From: Phymatolithon calcareum
Taxonomy: Eukaryota; Rhodophyta; Florideophyceae; Hapalidiales
Direction: 5' to 3'
NCBI GenBank assembly: GCA_977006965.1
Contig: OZ345379.1
Span: 1,178,001-1,242,000 of the forward strand
Length of the DNA: 64,000 nt
Shown: piece after piece, positions 19,261-31,012 of the stretch
Position numbering within the stretch: the first letter of the stretch is position 1
How the letters are laid out: each line of letters begins with the position of its first letter
Translations under genes and position numbers: made by a program
The notes under the pieces: model-generated
Databases searched by the model: none
What the model was told of the DNA's origin: nothing
The model's input: the letters and a program-made list of their open reading frames with translations, nothing else

Positions 19261-21300
19261 GGTTAGTTCTGGCGTTAATTAACGCATTGTGCATTAAAGA
19301 GAGAAAGAAAGCAGTAGGAATGGAACTGTCAACAAAGAGCAAAGCTAAACATAAGTACTTCCTCCAGTGATAAAAAGGGGGAAACTAAGATGATGCGTCT
19401 CCTCTTTAATAACTCTCTTATGCAACTTGCTAGGAGCACAGTAGGAAGAGAAAAGTAGAGGGGAAGCAGGTAACAGTAAGATGATATTACTGCTCTTCGG
19501 TGAATCTCTTTGCCAATTCACAAAAGACGCAGTAGGAATAGGGAATTGAAGGGTAACTGGTGTCGCGCCCGCTGTTACGTCGCTGTCCAAATGCGATCGC
19601 TTTTTCCTCTCGCAACTGTACGCCGCACAACTCGGATCGCGATACTGATCCTGCTCGTAGTAGGTGATATGTGGGGTCATATGGGAACGTGTCTCTCGTG
19701 CGTCTATGCGCTGTTTCACTTCTGTTGTGGTATGTAAGATAGGTGGAAGATCTTCGGATTTCGGCTCGATTGCTTGGATCAAGCACGCGCATGATCGCCA
19801 GACAATCCCTTCTACCACTTGGATTTGGAGTTCTTCCCTCGTTCCAAGGTTGACGCCCCAGCAAATGCCCTCGCGTCAAGGACGACGCCATCCCTGCCAC
19901 TCTTTCTCTTCTTTTCCCTGTCTTCATTCGTGCCGAAAGCGTCGTTTCGGTGTCTGTGCGAATATCGTCAAGCTTATTGCTCTCCATGCGCTCGTGCCTG
20001 TTCCGCACGACGGCTAGAGTTCCCGAAAGTCCTCCGTGCTAATCTTCGTCACCGGAACGTTCGTGTTGGCGGCACTACCGGCTTTCTTTTACATTCGAGT
20101 CGCATCTACTTTTATATCCCCATGACCATTTCGTCGAGCTTCCCAAGTCCTGCACGGCATAGCCTCGCGCTCGTGTCGCCCATCACGACCGCTTGAGTTC
20201 CCGTAAGACCATGGAGTGCTCGAAGGGTGGTCCGCTCACTCTGTCTGTTTGTCTTTTTAGGGTTTTTCTTCCTTTCCTCCTTTTTCAGTCTAGTCTCTCC
20301 CACAATTTCTCTCTCTTTCCTCTCCTGATCTATTTTCACCCATGCGGCGTCGGGTTCTTTTGAGCCTGGCGCTACAACAGGGAACAAAACGATCTCGAGA
20401 GTGTCGAGCCGGCACTAGGGCGCGTCGGGCGTAAGTGGGTGCGAGTTTAGGAGTGGAAATTTTTTGACTAAAGGATAGGACTCCACGATCTCTAGCAGTT
20501 CTCAGAAATGGTCCATCAGATGTGCAGCAGATATGGGCGCATTTCTAAGGAAGCGGAGGGGGTACTCCAGTAGATGACAAATCACTGAAGAGGGATATGA
20601 ACGGTTCGATCTCTGGTGCTCATCAGAATGATCCATCGCATGGGCAAAAGGTAGGCATGCATTTGCAAGGGAAGTCAGATGACTAGAATGTGATGCAGAC
20701 ACGAAGGAGCCGAGCGCTGCTATCTGGGACCGTTATCAGAGACGATCGGGCGCAGCTAGGGAAGCTCTGCTAGAGAAATTGTAACGTAGACTACAGCTAT
20801 TTCGAACAAATTATGGAGTGTGTCTCTGGCCGATCAAGAATACGCCCTGAAATATAATCGAGCCTTGTTCTTCGACGTAGAAAAACGGCGCTCGTCCCAT
20901 ATATGTGTACACGTAACGAGATTCCTCTTTCGCCACAATGAGAAGCTTCAATGCATTAATGAATTGTTGTCACAAGGTTTTCCATATGATGGACAATGCA
21001 TGATGGACTACGGTCTACAGTACTTGGGGAGAACTAACATGAATATTATCATGCTCGAATTTCCAAGAATCAACTGGGGGAATTAAGAAGGAAATGTATC
21101 TTGCCCTCCCGACCCTATATTGTAAAGTCTCAGAATGGAGATCCAGGAACATGTTTTGACATGCACAGTGCTGTTCGTGCTTTCTAATAATCAAGAAAAT
21201 AGAAAAGTGAACCTCTGCTGTTGAAGAGATCTATAGCATCACAGAACGCGAGTTTTATTAGAACCAAAGCTCTCAAGAAAAAATAAGCGCCTGCAAAAAA

Positions 21301-21516
21301 TTACTTTGCACCGGCTTTACGGAGCTGTTCAGTCTCTGATCCTTGCTTGTTCGATGCATTTATGAGGTCCACAGTACACATGTGACACTTGATTTCTTTC
21401 TTGACCGCCGCCTCAATTCGGCTTTGCTGACGTTCCAAAATTGACAATTGTCTGAAACAGGAGCAACCAGGAGATCCCCTAGACAAAGCAACAGAAAATC
21501 CAGTATCTTTCAGCAC
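21301..21516 (-). CDS. Possible small coiled-coil exon, unrecognised
   Basis: A 71-codon frame contains a charged, probably helical stretch (ILERQQSRIEAAVKKE...) ending QLRKAGAK. A good splice acceptor (a pyrimidine-rich run then CAG) precedes the helical part on the minus strand near 21455, so the real coding part may be a last exon of about 50 residues whose upstream exons were not found. No family is recognised, and the upstream 100 bases are interspersed repeat. It may be noncoding. Confidence 0.2.
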   Translation of the reverse strand: MLKDTGFSVALSRGSPGCSCFRQLSILERQQSRIEAAVKKEIKCHMCTVDLINASNKQGSETEQLRKAGAK

Positions 21517-21537
21517 AGTTTTAAAAGGCGCTGGTTT

Positions 21538-21612
21538 CCCCCGGTTATGGAGGTAACCACCTGTTCATCAGGTGAATCACATCCTTATAACTAGTAACAA
21601 CAAAAGCAATCA
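21538..21612. repeat. Interspersed repeat, copy B
   Basis: Second copy of the element at 12763-12840, in the same orientation. It shares the 20-nt core GAGGTAACCACCTGTTCATC and the distal TAGTAACAA.AAAA block, and lacks about six bases in between. No coding capacity. The inner palindrome AGGTAACCACCT and the partial palindrome TTCATCA.GTGAA are retained. Confidence 0.75.
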
Positions 21613-21952
21613 AGTTCGGAGGTAAATCCAAATAGTACGCACAAACTATGCGCTAAATTGAAGTGCAAAAGGATTATTTTTACGTCATTTTTGAAAACCA
21701 ATAGATCTGCTTACATCGGCGTCAAAAAGCGCTCATTTTTGAAAGACTTTATGATAACTCCTGATGGACAGCAGCACGGCTGTCCCAAACCATAATTTAC
21801 CCCCAAATTGCGCAGAGGCACTTCTTCGTTTCCTCTGCCCAACGCCGACTCCACCACATTTGACCAACAAACCCGATTCAGAACCCTCGACTTCAAGCGC
21901 CCACTTCGTCCCTTCCAAAGCGTGCGAGGCGCACGGCGTCGCGAGTGGAAAC

Positions 21953-22715
21953 ATGTTCTCCTGGTTCTGGGATGCATTGTCCTATTTCGGTGCGTCCCCC
22001 CGTCTCCTGTGCACATCAGCGCTCGCTTCCTCTCAACAGTCAGTCGCTAACATGTCATTCTTCCGCGCGCGCAGGTCTTTACTATAAGAACGCAAAGATC
22101 CTATTTCTCGGTCTGGACAATGCTGGTAAGACGACTTTGATGCACGTGCTGCGCGACGACCGCGTGGCGTTGCACGTTCCGACTCAGATGCCGACAGCCG
22201 AGGAGGTGTTGGTTGGAAATATCCGCTTCCGCGCTTTCGATCTTGGCGGTCATGCTGCCGCTCGTCAGATCTGGCGCAATTACTACGCAAAGGTTGACGG
22301 CGTTGTTTTCCTCGTCGATGCGGTCGATCGCGAGCGCCTTCCAGAGGTAAAGCGCGAACTTGACGGACTTCTCAGCGATGAGATGCTCTCCGATGTTCCG
22401 TTTCTCATCCTTGGAAACAAAATTGACATGCCGCGTGCAGCCTCCGAGGATGAACTGCGGAGCGCGCTTGGACTTCACCATCTCACCACGGGCAAGGGCA
22501 GTACCCCAATGAATGATATTCGTCCTATCGAATTGTTCATGGTGTCTGTTGTCCGAAAGATGGGTTACGCTGATGGGTTTAAGTATGTTTGTCTCTGGCT
22601 GTTATTGGTTCTATAGCGAGGAAATTCGCGAGGTATGTTTGGTGTACTGACTTGTATGTGCTCTGGTCCCTTTGGGGTTCTACTATACAGATGGCTCAGC
22701 GACCGCATTCCGTAA
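21953..22715 (+). CDS. SAR1: Small GTPase SAR1 (COPII coat), three exons
   Basis: SAR1 starts COPII vesicle budding at the ER by inserting its N-terminal amphipathic helix into the membrane. Three exons give 189 residues. Exon 1 is 21953-21989 ([12 protein letters not shown]), intron 1 is 21990-22074, exon 2 is 22075-22582, intron 2 is 22583-22690 and exon 3 is 22691-22715. The splices yield [24 protein letters not shown] (junction at F/G) and the family ending GFKWLSDRIP followed by TAA. Nucleotide-binding motifs are GLDNAGKT (P-loop), the T of PTAEE in switch I, FDLGGH (SAR1 has His where Ras has Gln), LGNKIDMP and SVVRKMGY. Reading exon 2 straight through at either end would give wrong termini. 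It lies next to the ERGIC/PDI and GRP94 genes of the same compartment. Confidence 0.95.
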
Positions 22716-23103
22716 GGTGTGGCGTGTTAATTATCTCGAGGGTGAATGGATTTGCATATGCGTCTCAAGATTTAACTACAGTTTTCGCCCCACTAGTTCG
22801 AGGAGGAGCATTGAAAAGTGTGTTCAGATGTGTCCATTTCGAGAATGCTGTTCGCACCGGCCATGAAGTGAACGGTTATGTCGGAGGTAGCGACCGGGCA
22901 TGACCGAAGGGACTTGTTATACTAAAATCTATTAGCGTAGCTTCCAAAAATGCAAAACCCTGACAATTCTATTCTCTCCCCTCTCTTTTCCTACTATGTC
23001 TCATGCATCGAGTAATGTACAACTTCCTTTAACTTTCCTTTTCGCAAAATAATAAGGACATCGTGCTCAATGAAGAATTCGTAGACAGCGGTACATTCGA
23101 TAA
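22716..23103. other. Convergent 3' spacer
   Basis: Spacer between the 3' ends of SAR1 (plus) and the ERGIC/PDI gene (minus). No feature seen. Confidence 0.4.
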
Positions 23104-24668
23104 TCATTGCAACTTGCTCGATGGTGTTGTAGGTGCCTGTAATCTCCTGATAATCTTGTGTACCACTCCATCCATTAGCGAGAATGTTGTAAAAACACCT
23201 CCGATAATGGCGCACAGCGAGGTGACAAATTCGTACCACCGTCTGCCCGCTTGAGAAATCACGACCGCCGTGGGAGAAAGGTCGTACGAAAATCGCGCTT
23301 CGGGAACGTTCGGATCTGACCTGTATTGCTGGCTGGAAACAGCCATCTGTGTGCGTAAACAAAGAAACAGAGAGATTGACCAGAATAATGCAGTTAGCGC
23401 TTGCCAGAGTTCCAATGTCAAATCCAAGTTGCAAAAAAATAAAACATACCTGATAACCGAGCACACTTTTATGCCCAAGCAGAGTTCCGGTCTCATAATG
23501 TGTGGCAACCACCTTGACGTAGTGTTCGTGCGACATGATGTCCCCAAAATTTACAAACGCCGTTCCGTCAAGTGGAGCAATGTGCGACTGAATGTCATCT
23601 GGTATCTTGTTCATCAGATGGTATGGCAGGTCAGGCCCGAACGAAAAGTGATGGATGATATGCGAGGTGTTCGTGCTTTTCTCATCAAAATTATGTACAT
23701 CGCTCTTCGCGGTGATATGGAAATTGCCGGGGACGCGATTCACTTGTAGAGTTCCTTTGAGAAGACAGCCCTCATGCCAATGGTATTTCAAGGCATGGCT
23801 TTGCGGGTCCATGTTGATAATTTTCTCGACGTACGCAGAGAAGGCCTCCACGGATCGCACACCGTGATACTCATCTTGGAGAGGATTGACGCCCTTGTAC
23901 ATCATGAACGTTGGATAGGCTGAGATTTTGCTGGCCTGACATAGTGCGACTTCAACCTGACAATCAATTTGAACAAACTTCACTTTCGGCTGAGCTCTAC
24001 CCATAAAATGGGCAAGCTGCTTCCACACTGGAAGAGCCATACGACAGAACATGCACCACTGTTGTCCGCGCCATATTGGTTATTATCAACACAAACGTAA
24101 AGTTAGTTCAAACTGGACTTTTCGCGTGCATTGAAACACAAAATGAACCATACATGATGGCATAAAAACATACCTTGACATAGTATAAAACAAACGTGTA
24201 TGGCTGCTGTTTTAGAAGGCCGGCAAACTCTTTCGTGCTCGCATCAATAACCAGTCCTGTGCCGGGAATTGTATCATCAATCTGTCGCACTTTTTCCGGT
24301 ATGGGGATATTCCTGTGCAAATACTTGCCCTTCAAAATTTCTCCTTCTTTCCCAGTGATCACCGTTTTTTCAATGTTGGACGTGACATCAAGCTTTGACT
24401 TGCCGAGATAATCCCATGCCTCAATGTTTGCAAAACGACAGGGCAGTTCATAGAAAGAAACCTCAAAATGAACGTCAAGCTTCGCTTCATTGCTGCTGTC
24501 GAGCACGATCTTCGAACGGGTCTCGCCGGCAAGATACGTCCAGGTCTCGAATGTGAGAACGAGGGCAATGAGGCACATGACACAAATGGAAAGAACTCCG
24601 CCTGGTTTTGTGGCGCTGGTGAGATCCTTCGGCACCTTCCGGAAGATGTCAAAGTTGGAGAGCGCCAT
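23104..24668 (-). CDS. ERGIC-thioredoxin fusion (PDIL5-3/5-4 type, PDI-C), three exons
   Basis: The spliced protein (about 448 residues) has the plant and algal PDI-C layout: an ERGIC/Erv N-terminal segment with a transmembrane helix, a thioredoxin domain, then the ERGIC/Erv lumenal domain with a second transmembrane helix. Exons on the minus strand are 24668-24174, 24058-23450 and 23346-23104; introns are 115 and 103 nt, both phase 0 and starting GTATGT. Exon 1 starts MALSNFDIFRKVPKDL and contains the TM helix near residues 25-45. The first junction restores YTFVLYYVK-WCMFC, so the redox site is Cys-Met-Phe-Cys instead of CGHC. Exon 2 ends with HYVKVV..HYETG..GYQ, and exon 3 carries SSQQYRSDPNVP, the WYEFVTSLCAIIGGVFTTF helix and a short cytosolic tail. 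An AUG at 24821 lies upstream, but 24668 fits homologs. It is expected in the early secretory pathway, where it may help oxidative folding or cargo transport. Confidence 0.9.
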
Positions 24669-25850
24669 GCTGCTGGCTGGGCGACTCAAGCGCGGATGGA
24701 TCGAACTGATGGAGCAAGATGCAGGGGGCGTCACAATAACTTCAATCGAAATGTCCATTCGACGCTGTATTTGAAACATATTAATTTTCGTAAAATTTAG
24801 GATCCTAAAAATATGTCCCAATTTTTATGCATTCTGGCTTTAGTGCACTAATTTAAAGATGCCGATCAACCCCGAAAGGTCTAAGTTGTTTGGGAAAAGC
24901 ATGCCCGAGTCTACTCTTTGCGAGCACATAAAGCAGGCACTAATACTGTATGTACTGGTGTTTGCTCCTTTAACTAAATTGCCAGACCATCTCATGGAAT
25001 CCCCCGTGAGTACTGCATCGATATTTTTCCCAAATCGACGAATACTGTGTCGTTCCGAACGACGTTCGGATGCACTGCATTACTATTTTTTACTATTTTA
25101 GTCATAGAGACAATTTCAATAGTGCACGAACGACTTTTTAACCGACTCAGGTCGCATAATCGATTCCCAGCATCATTCACTACTCCCCGCCCGCCTCCGC
25201 CAGCAAGGGAGAGATAGCACCTTCCTCACGTCAGAACTGAGACGTACGCATCTGAGGGCCTCCAACGACGCACACGAATCCGCCACCAAAGCCTTCCCTC
25301 GCATTGCAAGGCCTCTTGAGAATTTTAGTTAAAACTGCCTTCGACATGATAAAAATATTGTGTTCCATCATGGAGGTCTTCGACGTTTATTCCGTTCACT
25401 GTATCGCCCGCGTGCAAGAGGTCACGATCTGGGATCATAATTAGATCACCAAAAGATGTTGATTGTGGTGCTGCCGTCGTTGACCTCTTTGCTAACAGAA
25501 CCAACTCCTAAAATATGGAAAAAATAAGTAATTCTGATACATTACTGCCGTTACGCACGGCAAAAATGTCACCAATGGGTTTATAGTGGATCACCCAATG
25601 AAAGCACGCGACTGTCATTCAATTTCTCTACTCAGTCAACTTAATAGATGTATTTTCATATCAACATGCTCCAATCGTCGCATCCTTATCTGGAATTTTC
25701 CATTGAGCCCAATCCCACCAGACCATTTATTCCCGAGTGTCATCTCACTAAGTATACTGTACTAAGTATCGCTTCTCCAACCTGTCCGATCCGTCCTCCA
25801 TCGGCGTCCTCCATTCACGCTGCACAGTGCTGAGACCAATAATTACCAAT
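24669..25850. other. Divergent promoter region of ERGIC/PDI and GRP94
   Basis: A 1.2-kb gap separates two divergently transcribed ER-folding genes and must hold both promoters. A shared stress-responsive element would be expected, but none was identified by eye. No gene or long repeat was seen. Confidence 0.4.
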
Positions 25851-28364
25851 ATGGCTCGCCTGCGCCCTGTCGCCCTGGTCTGCCTGCTGCTGCTGTCTCT
25901 CTCCGTAGCCGGGGATTCCTCAGTGACCACGGACGGCATTGAGACTGCACGGACGAATGTGAAGGCCGATAGCGGACCGGGCACAACCAAGCCCGCCGGC
26001 GAGAAGTTTGAATTCCAGGCCGAGGTTAATCGACTCATGGACATCATCATTAATTCGCTTTACTCTAACAAGGATATTTTCCTTCGCGAACTCATCTCCA
26101 ATGCTTCCGATGCACTGGATAAAATTCGCTACCTTGCCATCACCAATCCGAATCTACTGGGGTCCGAGGACGAGTCCAAGCTAGAGGTGCGCGTTCGTGC
26201 CAACAAAGATGCCAACACATTGGAGATCTTTGATTCTGGCGTCGGTATGACCCGTGAAGAACTCATCAAGAATCTTGGTACTATCGCGAAAAGTGGCACC
26301 AGCTCGTTCTTGGAGAAGGCTACTCAGTCTGCTAAGGACGGCAAGACCGATAGCTCAAATCTTATCGGTCAGTTTGGTGTTGGTTTTTATTCCGCTTATC
26401 TGGTCGCCGATCGTGTCACTGTCACTTCGAAGCACAACGATGATAAGCAGTATGTCTGGGAGTCGGGTGCGGAGCAGACGTTCTCGATTTATGAGGATAC
26501 TGATGGTGAACCTCTTGGTCGTGGTACGAAAATTACGCTTCACATGAAGGATGATGCGAAGGAGTATCTGGAAGAACACAAGATCTCGGAGCTTGTCAAG
26601 AAGTATTCGCAGTTCATCAACTTTCCCATCTACATGCAGGTTTCCGAACAGGTTGAAGTGAAGGAGCCTGAAAAGGAAACTGAGGAGAAGAAGCCCGAGT
26701 CAGAGAATGCTGATGTGGAAAAGACGGATGCCGAAAAAGAAAGCGCCGAGGATGCGACGGAGAAGAAGGAGGACGATGACGACATCAAAGTGGAAGATGG
26801 AGATGCGACCGATAAGAAGGAGGAAAAGAAGGAACCGAAAATGGAGACTAAGTTGTCTTGGAAGTTGGTTAATGAGAATAAGCCTATTTGGACTCGCGAT
26901 CCGAAGGAGGTTTCTGAAGAAGATTATCGCTCATTCTATGACGGCATCTCCAAAATGCCCGGCTCTCCAATGGGACGCGCGCATTTCAAGGGTGAGGGAG
27001 AAGTTGAGTTCCGAAGCATTCTCTACATTCCGGACAAACCTCCGGTTGGATTGTATGGCAATGATAATGAGTACGAGAAGAATGCCATTCGACTTTTTGT
27101 GCGGAAGGTTTTGGTTTCGGACAAGTTTGAGTACGGTCTGCTTCCGAGATATCTGTCATTCCTTGTTGGAATTGTCGACAGTGATGACCTGCCCATCAAC
27201 GTGTCTCGTGAGATGCTGCAGCAGAGCAAGACACTTGACATCATCCGTAGAAAGCTTATCCGAAAATCATTGGAGATGATTCGTTCTCTAATGAAGCAGG
27301 ATGAGGAGGATGAGGAGGATAGTGAGGAAGAGAAGGATGATGAGGCTGAGAAAAAGGACGAAGCTGAGAAGAAGGTTGAGGATGAGAAGAAGGAAGAGGA
27401 GAAGAATGGAGAGCAAAAGAAGCCGAAGAAGTACGTGAAGTTTTGGAACGCGTTTGGAAAGAGCATCAAGCTGGGTATCATTGAGGACACTTCAAACAGA
27501 CAGCGTCTTGCCAAGTTGCTACGGTTCCGCACATCGAAGAGCGATCTGAAGGACAGCAATGACTGGTCTTCACTTGATGATTACATGGGACGGATGAAAG
27601 AGGATCAAGATCATATCTACTACCTTTCTGGCGAAAGCCTGGAAGTGATTCAGAAGAGTCCGTTCTTGGAGAAGCTTCTCGGCAAGGGGTATGAGGTTAT
27701 CTATCTTTCCGAACCTATTGACGAACACATGATCATGAACTTGCCCGACTACGACGGATCGAAGTTCATGTCTGTGGCGAAGGACAACTTCAAGTTTGGA
27801 GATAAGGACCAAAAGGAGGAGAAGGAAAAGTCGGATTCCCTGAAGAAGGCATACAAGCCTCTCACCAAATACCTCAAGACGGCACTGGGAGACAAGGTGT
27901 CCAAGGTGAAACTGTCAACGAGATTGAGCAAGACACCGTGTGTTTTGTCCACAGAGCAGTATGGTTACTCAGCAAGGATGGAAATCATCATGAAAGCACA
28001 AGCGTTTGCGGACCCGGATTCGTTCTCATACATGACACCAAAGGCGAAAATCATGGAACTCAACCCGCATCACCCCATCATCAAGGAGATGCTCGCTCGA
28101 ATTACGAAGGACGAGGAGGATAAAGAGAAGAAGGTGGACGAACTTGGGCATCTAATCTACGACACAGCGTTGGTGTCATCTGGATACCTGATGCGCGATA
28201 ATGACGACTTTGCGCAGCGAATGTACAGATGGCTTGCGGAGAGCGTGGGTGTCGATCGGGACGCACCCGTCATTGAAGACTTCTCTCAAGCGGAGAAGAA
28301 GGACGACAAGGTTGAGAAGAAGGATGAGGATGAGACGAATGAGGAAGCACATGATGAACTATAA
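25851..28364 (+). CDS. HSP90B1: Endoplasmin, ER-lumen HSP90 (GRP94)
   Basis: This is the ER-resident HSP90 chaperone, an ATP-driven dimer that matures secreted and membrane clients. From the start at 25851 the protein has 837 residues. It opens with a signal peptide ([21 protein letters not shown]) and ends in HDEL, an ER retrieval signal. The ATPase domain has [21 protein letters not shown], the [11 protein letters not shown] loop, [12 protein letters not shown] and [14 protein letters not shown] charged linker occupies about residues 265-340, followed by the [12 protein letters not shown] middle domain and the NVSREMLQQ segment. A second acidic/Lys-rich insertion of about 45 residues (nt 27290-27430) splits the middle domain before [17 protein letters not shown]; plant GRP94 has a shorter one there. 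An in-frame AUG at 25827 would add eight residues before the signal peptide. Single exon with strong bias for G/C-ending codons, suiting high expression. Confidence 0.96.
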   Translation: MARLRPVALVCLLLLSLSVAGDSSVTTDGIETARTNVKADSGPGTTKPAGEKFEFQAEVNRLMDIIINSLYSNKDIFLRELISNASDALDKIRYLAITNPNLLGSEDESKLEVRVRANKDANTLEIFDSGVGMTREELIKNLGTIAKSGTSSFLEKATQSAKDGKTDSSNLIGQFGVGFYSAYLVADRVTVTSKHNDDKQYVWESGAEQTFSIYEDTDGEPLGRGTKITLHMKDDAKEYLEEHKISELVKKYSQFINFPIYMQVSEQVEVKEPEKETEEKKPESENADVEKTDAEKESAEDATEKKEDDDDIKVEDGDATDKKEEKKEPKMETKLSWKLVNENKPIWTRDPKEVSEEDYRSFYDGISKMPGSPMGRAHFKGEGEVEFRSILYIPDKPPVGLYGNDNEYEKNAIRLFVRKVLVSDKFEYGLLPRYLSFLVGIVDSDDLPINVSREMLQQSKTLDIIRRKLIRKSLEMIRSLMKQDEEDEEDSEEEKDDEAEKKDEAEKKVEDEKKEEEKNGEQKKPKKYVKFWNAFGKSIKLGIIEDTSNRQRLAKLLRFRTSKSDLKDSNDWSSLDDYMGRMKEDQDHIYYLSGESLEVIQKSPFLEKLLGKGYEVIYLSEPIDEHMIMNLPDYDGSKFMSVAKDNFKFGDKDQKEEKEKSDSLKKAYKPLTKYLKTALGDKVSKVKLSTRLSKTPCVLSTEQYGYSARMEIIMKAQAFADPDSFSYMTPKAKIMELNPHHPIIKEMLARITKDEEDKEKKVDELGHLIYDTALVSSGYLMRDNDDFAQRMYRWLAESVGVDRDAPVIEDFSQAEKKDDKVEKKDEDETNEEAHDEL

Positions 28365-29503
28365 CAAGGTCTTGAGATGGATGCTCTAGGAGTTTAGTTC
28401 GCTGCGTATTCTGTCTTCATCCCACATTTTCATTGTGGAGGCCGGTCTCATTGGTTGCTGAGGCTGCTGGAGAAGAAAGAATGACGAGAAGGATTGTAAT
28501 TAAAGTAAAAACTGAATATTTCTAACATATTGTTGTCAGCATGACTGACGGGACAATCAGCACGGGGCGCGCTCATATGGGAGTAAGCCGCGTCCGCAAA
28601 TCGCAGATATGAAGCTAGGAAACGTGCGGACTGATTGACGACACATGAATGTTGTTCGAGGAATACCTCATAGTCTAGTGCGCGGAGGCTTATGTTCTGA
28701 TTAGCCGCGCAATTTTTCTTGGGGCTTTCCGCACATCACGGGACGGTTTACCGTCCCCTGCAAACATCGGCTGTGCTTACCTAAACTGGCAGGAAGAGTC
28801 CAAGTTCCGCTGCATTTTCCTAGCAGATATTACACACACACTACGGTTCTCGGGATAACGCAAATCGCACTGCAACAATCCCCGCATCAATGTGATTCAA
28901 ACGCAGGGACACAGAGAGTTGGTGTGCGACGGTCGTGGTACTTCTTATGTTTCACGAAAACTCGGCATCGCTATCGCAAATCACAGCAACATGAAGGATT
29001 TTACAATGCAATAGCAGGTAATATTTCAGGCTCGCTGCAGCGTGAATAAAACTAAAAGAGAATATTTCTTTGCTGGAGGTATATTTTAGAGGACAGGTTT
29101 GACGACCCGACGTTGATCAACGTCGGTGTTCGAAATGTGCAGCCTGCAGTGGCTGCATGGCTGTGTTTTGTAATGAGACCCAATGCGCACTGTAATGCGC
29201 CAATTAGATTCTACGTGGATTTTGGCCGCTAGCATTGAGGCTATGGTACTTCGATCTGTAACCAGACAGGGAGCCTACATCGGTCTGTAACCATACAGTT
29301 TCGCCCCGCACCGGCTTTGCCAACCGCCCGACGGAGACTCATCTCGACCACCCGCTTGCTCCGCTCTTTGGCTTTGCGTTCCAGTCTAGCGAAGTCGACT
29401 TGGAACCTTCTGTATATAAACGTGCAGAGCAGACTGTGCTTATTCTCACATTTCCAACATTCACCGCTCCGGCAATTTTCTGTGCTGCACTTACTTGCTT
29501 ATA
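28365..29503. other. Spacer with small palindromes
   Basis: No gene recognised. Short perfect inverted repeats occur at about 28739-28757 (GGGACGG-TTTA-CCGTCCC) and 29109-29126 (CGACGTTGATCAACGTCG). A short direct repeat of the form TCTGTAACCA.ACAG occurs near 29258 and 29284. The 3' end should contain the promoter of the zinc transporter. Confidence 0.45.
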
Positions 29504-30802
29504 ATGGTCGTCTCTCACAAAGGATGCGGACACATCCATAACCACTCGCACCTCGCTCGCAACCACGACCGCAGCCACCATTATGGCCTCGACCATAGCC
29601 ATGACCGCAGTCACGACCATGGTCACAAGCATAACCATAAGCACAGCCATGACCACATTCACGACCATAGTCACGACCACGCCCACAAAGATGGGCACGA
29701 CCACAAGTGTGGGCACGACCACGACCCTGAAAAAGGGCTCGAATCCCACGAAGGTTGTTCGCACGGGAGCGGCGTATGGGCATATTTACCACACGGACAC
29801 GGTCTACAAAGCCGGATAAACGCCGACCGTAAGTCACTTTTATATGCATCTTTGATTCTCTGCATCTCCCTCTCTGCGCAATTACTAGGAGGCATGCTAG
29901 TGGACTCCTCCGTTCTCGAAGCCGAGGCTGTACATACCGCCCTGGACGGCCTTGTGATCGTTCTCTCTCTTCTCTCCATTGCCCTTGCCGGTCGTCGTGG
30001 TTCGAAGAGTTATTCGTACGGGTATGCCCGTGCCGAAGTTTTGTCAGCGTTAGTTTCGGTCCTAGCCCTTGCGCTCATGTGTGTGAATCTACTCGTGGGA
30101 GCTGTGCGACGAATTCCAGCGGCCATCGAGGCCAGCGGCGGCGGTGCAGGTGTGGCAAAGGGGAAGGCCGTGATGATTGCCGAGGGAATCACACTTGTGA
30201 ATAATGTGCTTATCGCTTTTGTACTCTCAAGTCGCAGTTCGAGTTTGAATATTCGTGCACTACGAGCACATGTTGTTGGCGATTCGATTGGAAATATTGT
30301 CGTGCTCACTGCTGGTGCGGTTATGTGGGCATATCCTAGAATGGCTATGCTTGACCCTGTGCTTACTATTGTGGTTGTTGTTGGTATTGTCGCGCTTAAT
30401 GTTGGATTGGCGAGGGATACATTGGAGGTTCTTATGCAGGCGGCACCGAACGGATTTGATGTGCGTGTCGTGGAGAAAACTTTGAGGAATTTACATGGGG
30501 TGGCGGAAATACGGGATTGCCATGTTTGGACACTCACTACTGGTGTTGTCGTTGCTACCGTCAAGATTTTCATGGACGAGAATATTAGACATCGAGATGA
30601 GTTTCAAGAATTGCAAGATGAAGCTGAGGTCGTGTTGCGCGACGCAGGCGTGGACCAGGTCACAGTACAGGTGCGATACTCTCCATGCTTAAGCGACACT
30701 ATAGATGATGGAGTCATTCATGATACCGGTGAATTACGTACTAGCGCAAGTCGAGACACTACTATGGGTCCATACGTCCTTGTGGGGACAGAAGAAGTGT
30801 AG
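29504..30802 (+). CDS. Zinc transporter, CDF/SLC30 family (ZnT/ZRC1-like)
   Basis: Cation diffusion facilitators exchange cytosolic Zn2+ for protons, into vacuoles, secretory vesicles or out of the cell. The predicted protein (432 residues from 29504) starts with about 90 residues very rich in His-Asp and His-Asn pairs, a cytosolic metal-binding leader far longer than in most members. Six transmembrane helices follow from about residue 110. The zinc site is intact: HTALD in TM2 (H144, D148) and HVVGD in TM5 (H256, D260). The YGYARAEVL motif after TM2 and the C-terminal cytosolic domain (VRVVEKTLRNLHGVAEIRDCHVWTLT) are present. HxxxD in both helices predicts Zn rather than Mn or Fe. A poly(A)-signal-like AATAAA is at 30819-30824. 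An AUG three codons upstream (29495) is the only alternative start. Single exon. Confidence 0.93.
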   Translation: MVVSHKGCGHIHNHSHLARNHDRSHHYGLDHSHDRSHDHGHKHNHKHSHDHIHDHSHDHAHKDGHDHKCGHDHDPEKGLESHEGCSHGSGVWAYLPHGHGLQSRINADRKSLLYASLILCISLSAQLLGGMLVDSSVLEAEAVHTALDGLVIVLSLLSIALAGRRGSKSYSYGYARAEVLSALVSVLALALMCVNLLVGAVRRIPAAIEASGGGAGVAKGKAVMIAEGITLVNNVLIAFVLSSRSSSLNIRALRAHVVGDSIGNIVVLTAGAVMWAYPRMAMLDPVLTIVVVVGIVALNVGLARDTLEVLMQAAPNGFDVRVVEKTLRNLHGVAEIRDCHVWTLTTGVVVATVKIFMDENIRHRDEFQELQDEAEVVLRDAGVDQVTVQVRYSPCLSDTIDDGVIHDTGELRTSASRDTTMGPYVLVGTEEV

Positions 30803-31012
30803 GAATGCGCGGCTGAAAAATAAAGCAATTTTCCGTTTGCATAGTGTTTTATGTATGCCATTCTATGCATTGTATGATCATCAAGAGCCATACATCAGTC
30901 AGAGAACGGTGCAGCTAATTTCAGTCCGTCACACGTGTACCTGAGCTCCATGTTACCGCCGCCATCTCCGATCTCAACCTGCGCCAACATCTCCTCGCCC
31001 AGCCCGCCAACT

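Larger units (their letters stand above)
19261..21952. other. Gene-poor region of 2.7 kb
   Basis: No recognised gene. It contains diverged repeat-like similarities: CACGAC.GCT.GAGTTCCCG.AAG near 20005 recurs near 20180, and segments near 20495 and 20610 share TCTCTgG/AG...ATCAGaATG.TCCATC...GGGCA/GCA blocks. These look like old tandem duplications. A second copy of the interspersed repeat is at 21538-21612. Together with the neighbouring retroelement this looks like a transposon graveyard. The last 200 bases should include the SAR1 promoter. Confidence 0.45.

Noticed and set aside
22583-22640. Short 34-nt intron in SAR1 (22583-22616)
   Set aside because: It would give GFNEEIRE instead of the conserved GFKWLS; the 108-nt intron to 22690 restores the family C terminus.
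29339-29764. Frame on the minus strand opposite the zinc transporter's His-rich start
   Set aside because: Val/Met-rich low-complexity shadow of the His-rich repeat (CAT/GAC codons read in reverse).
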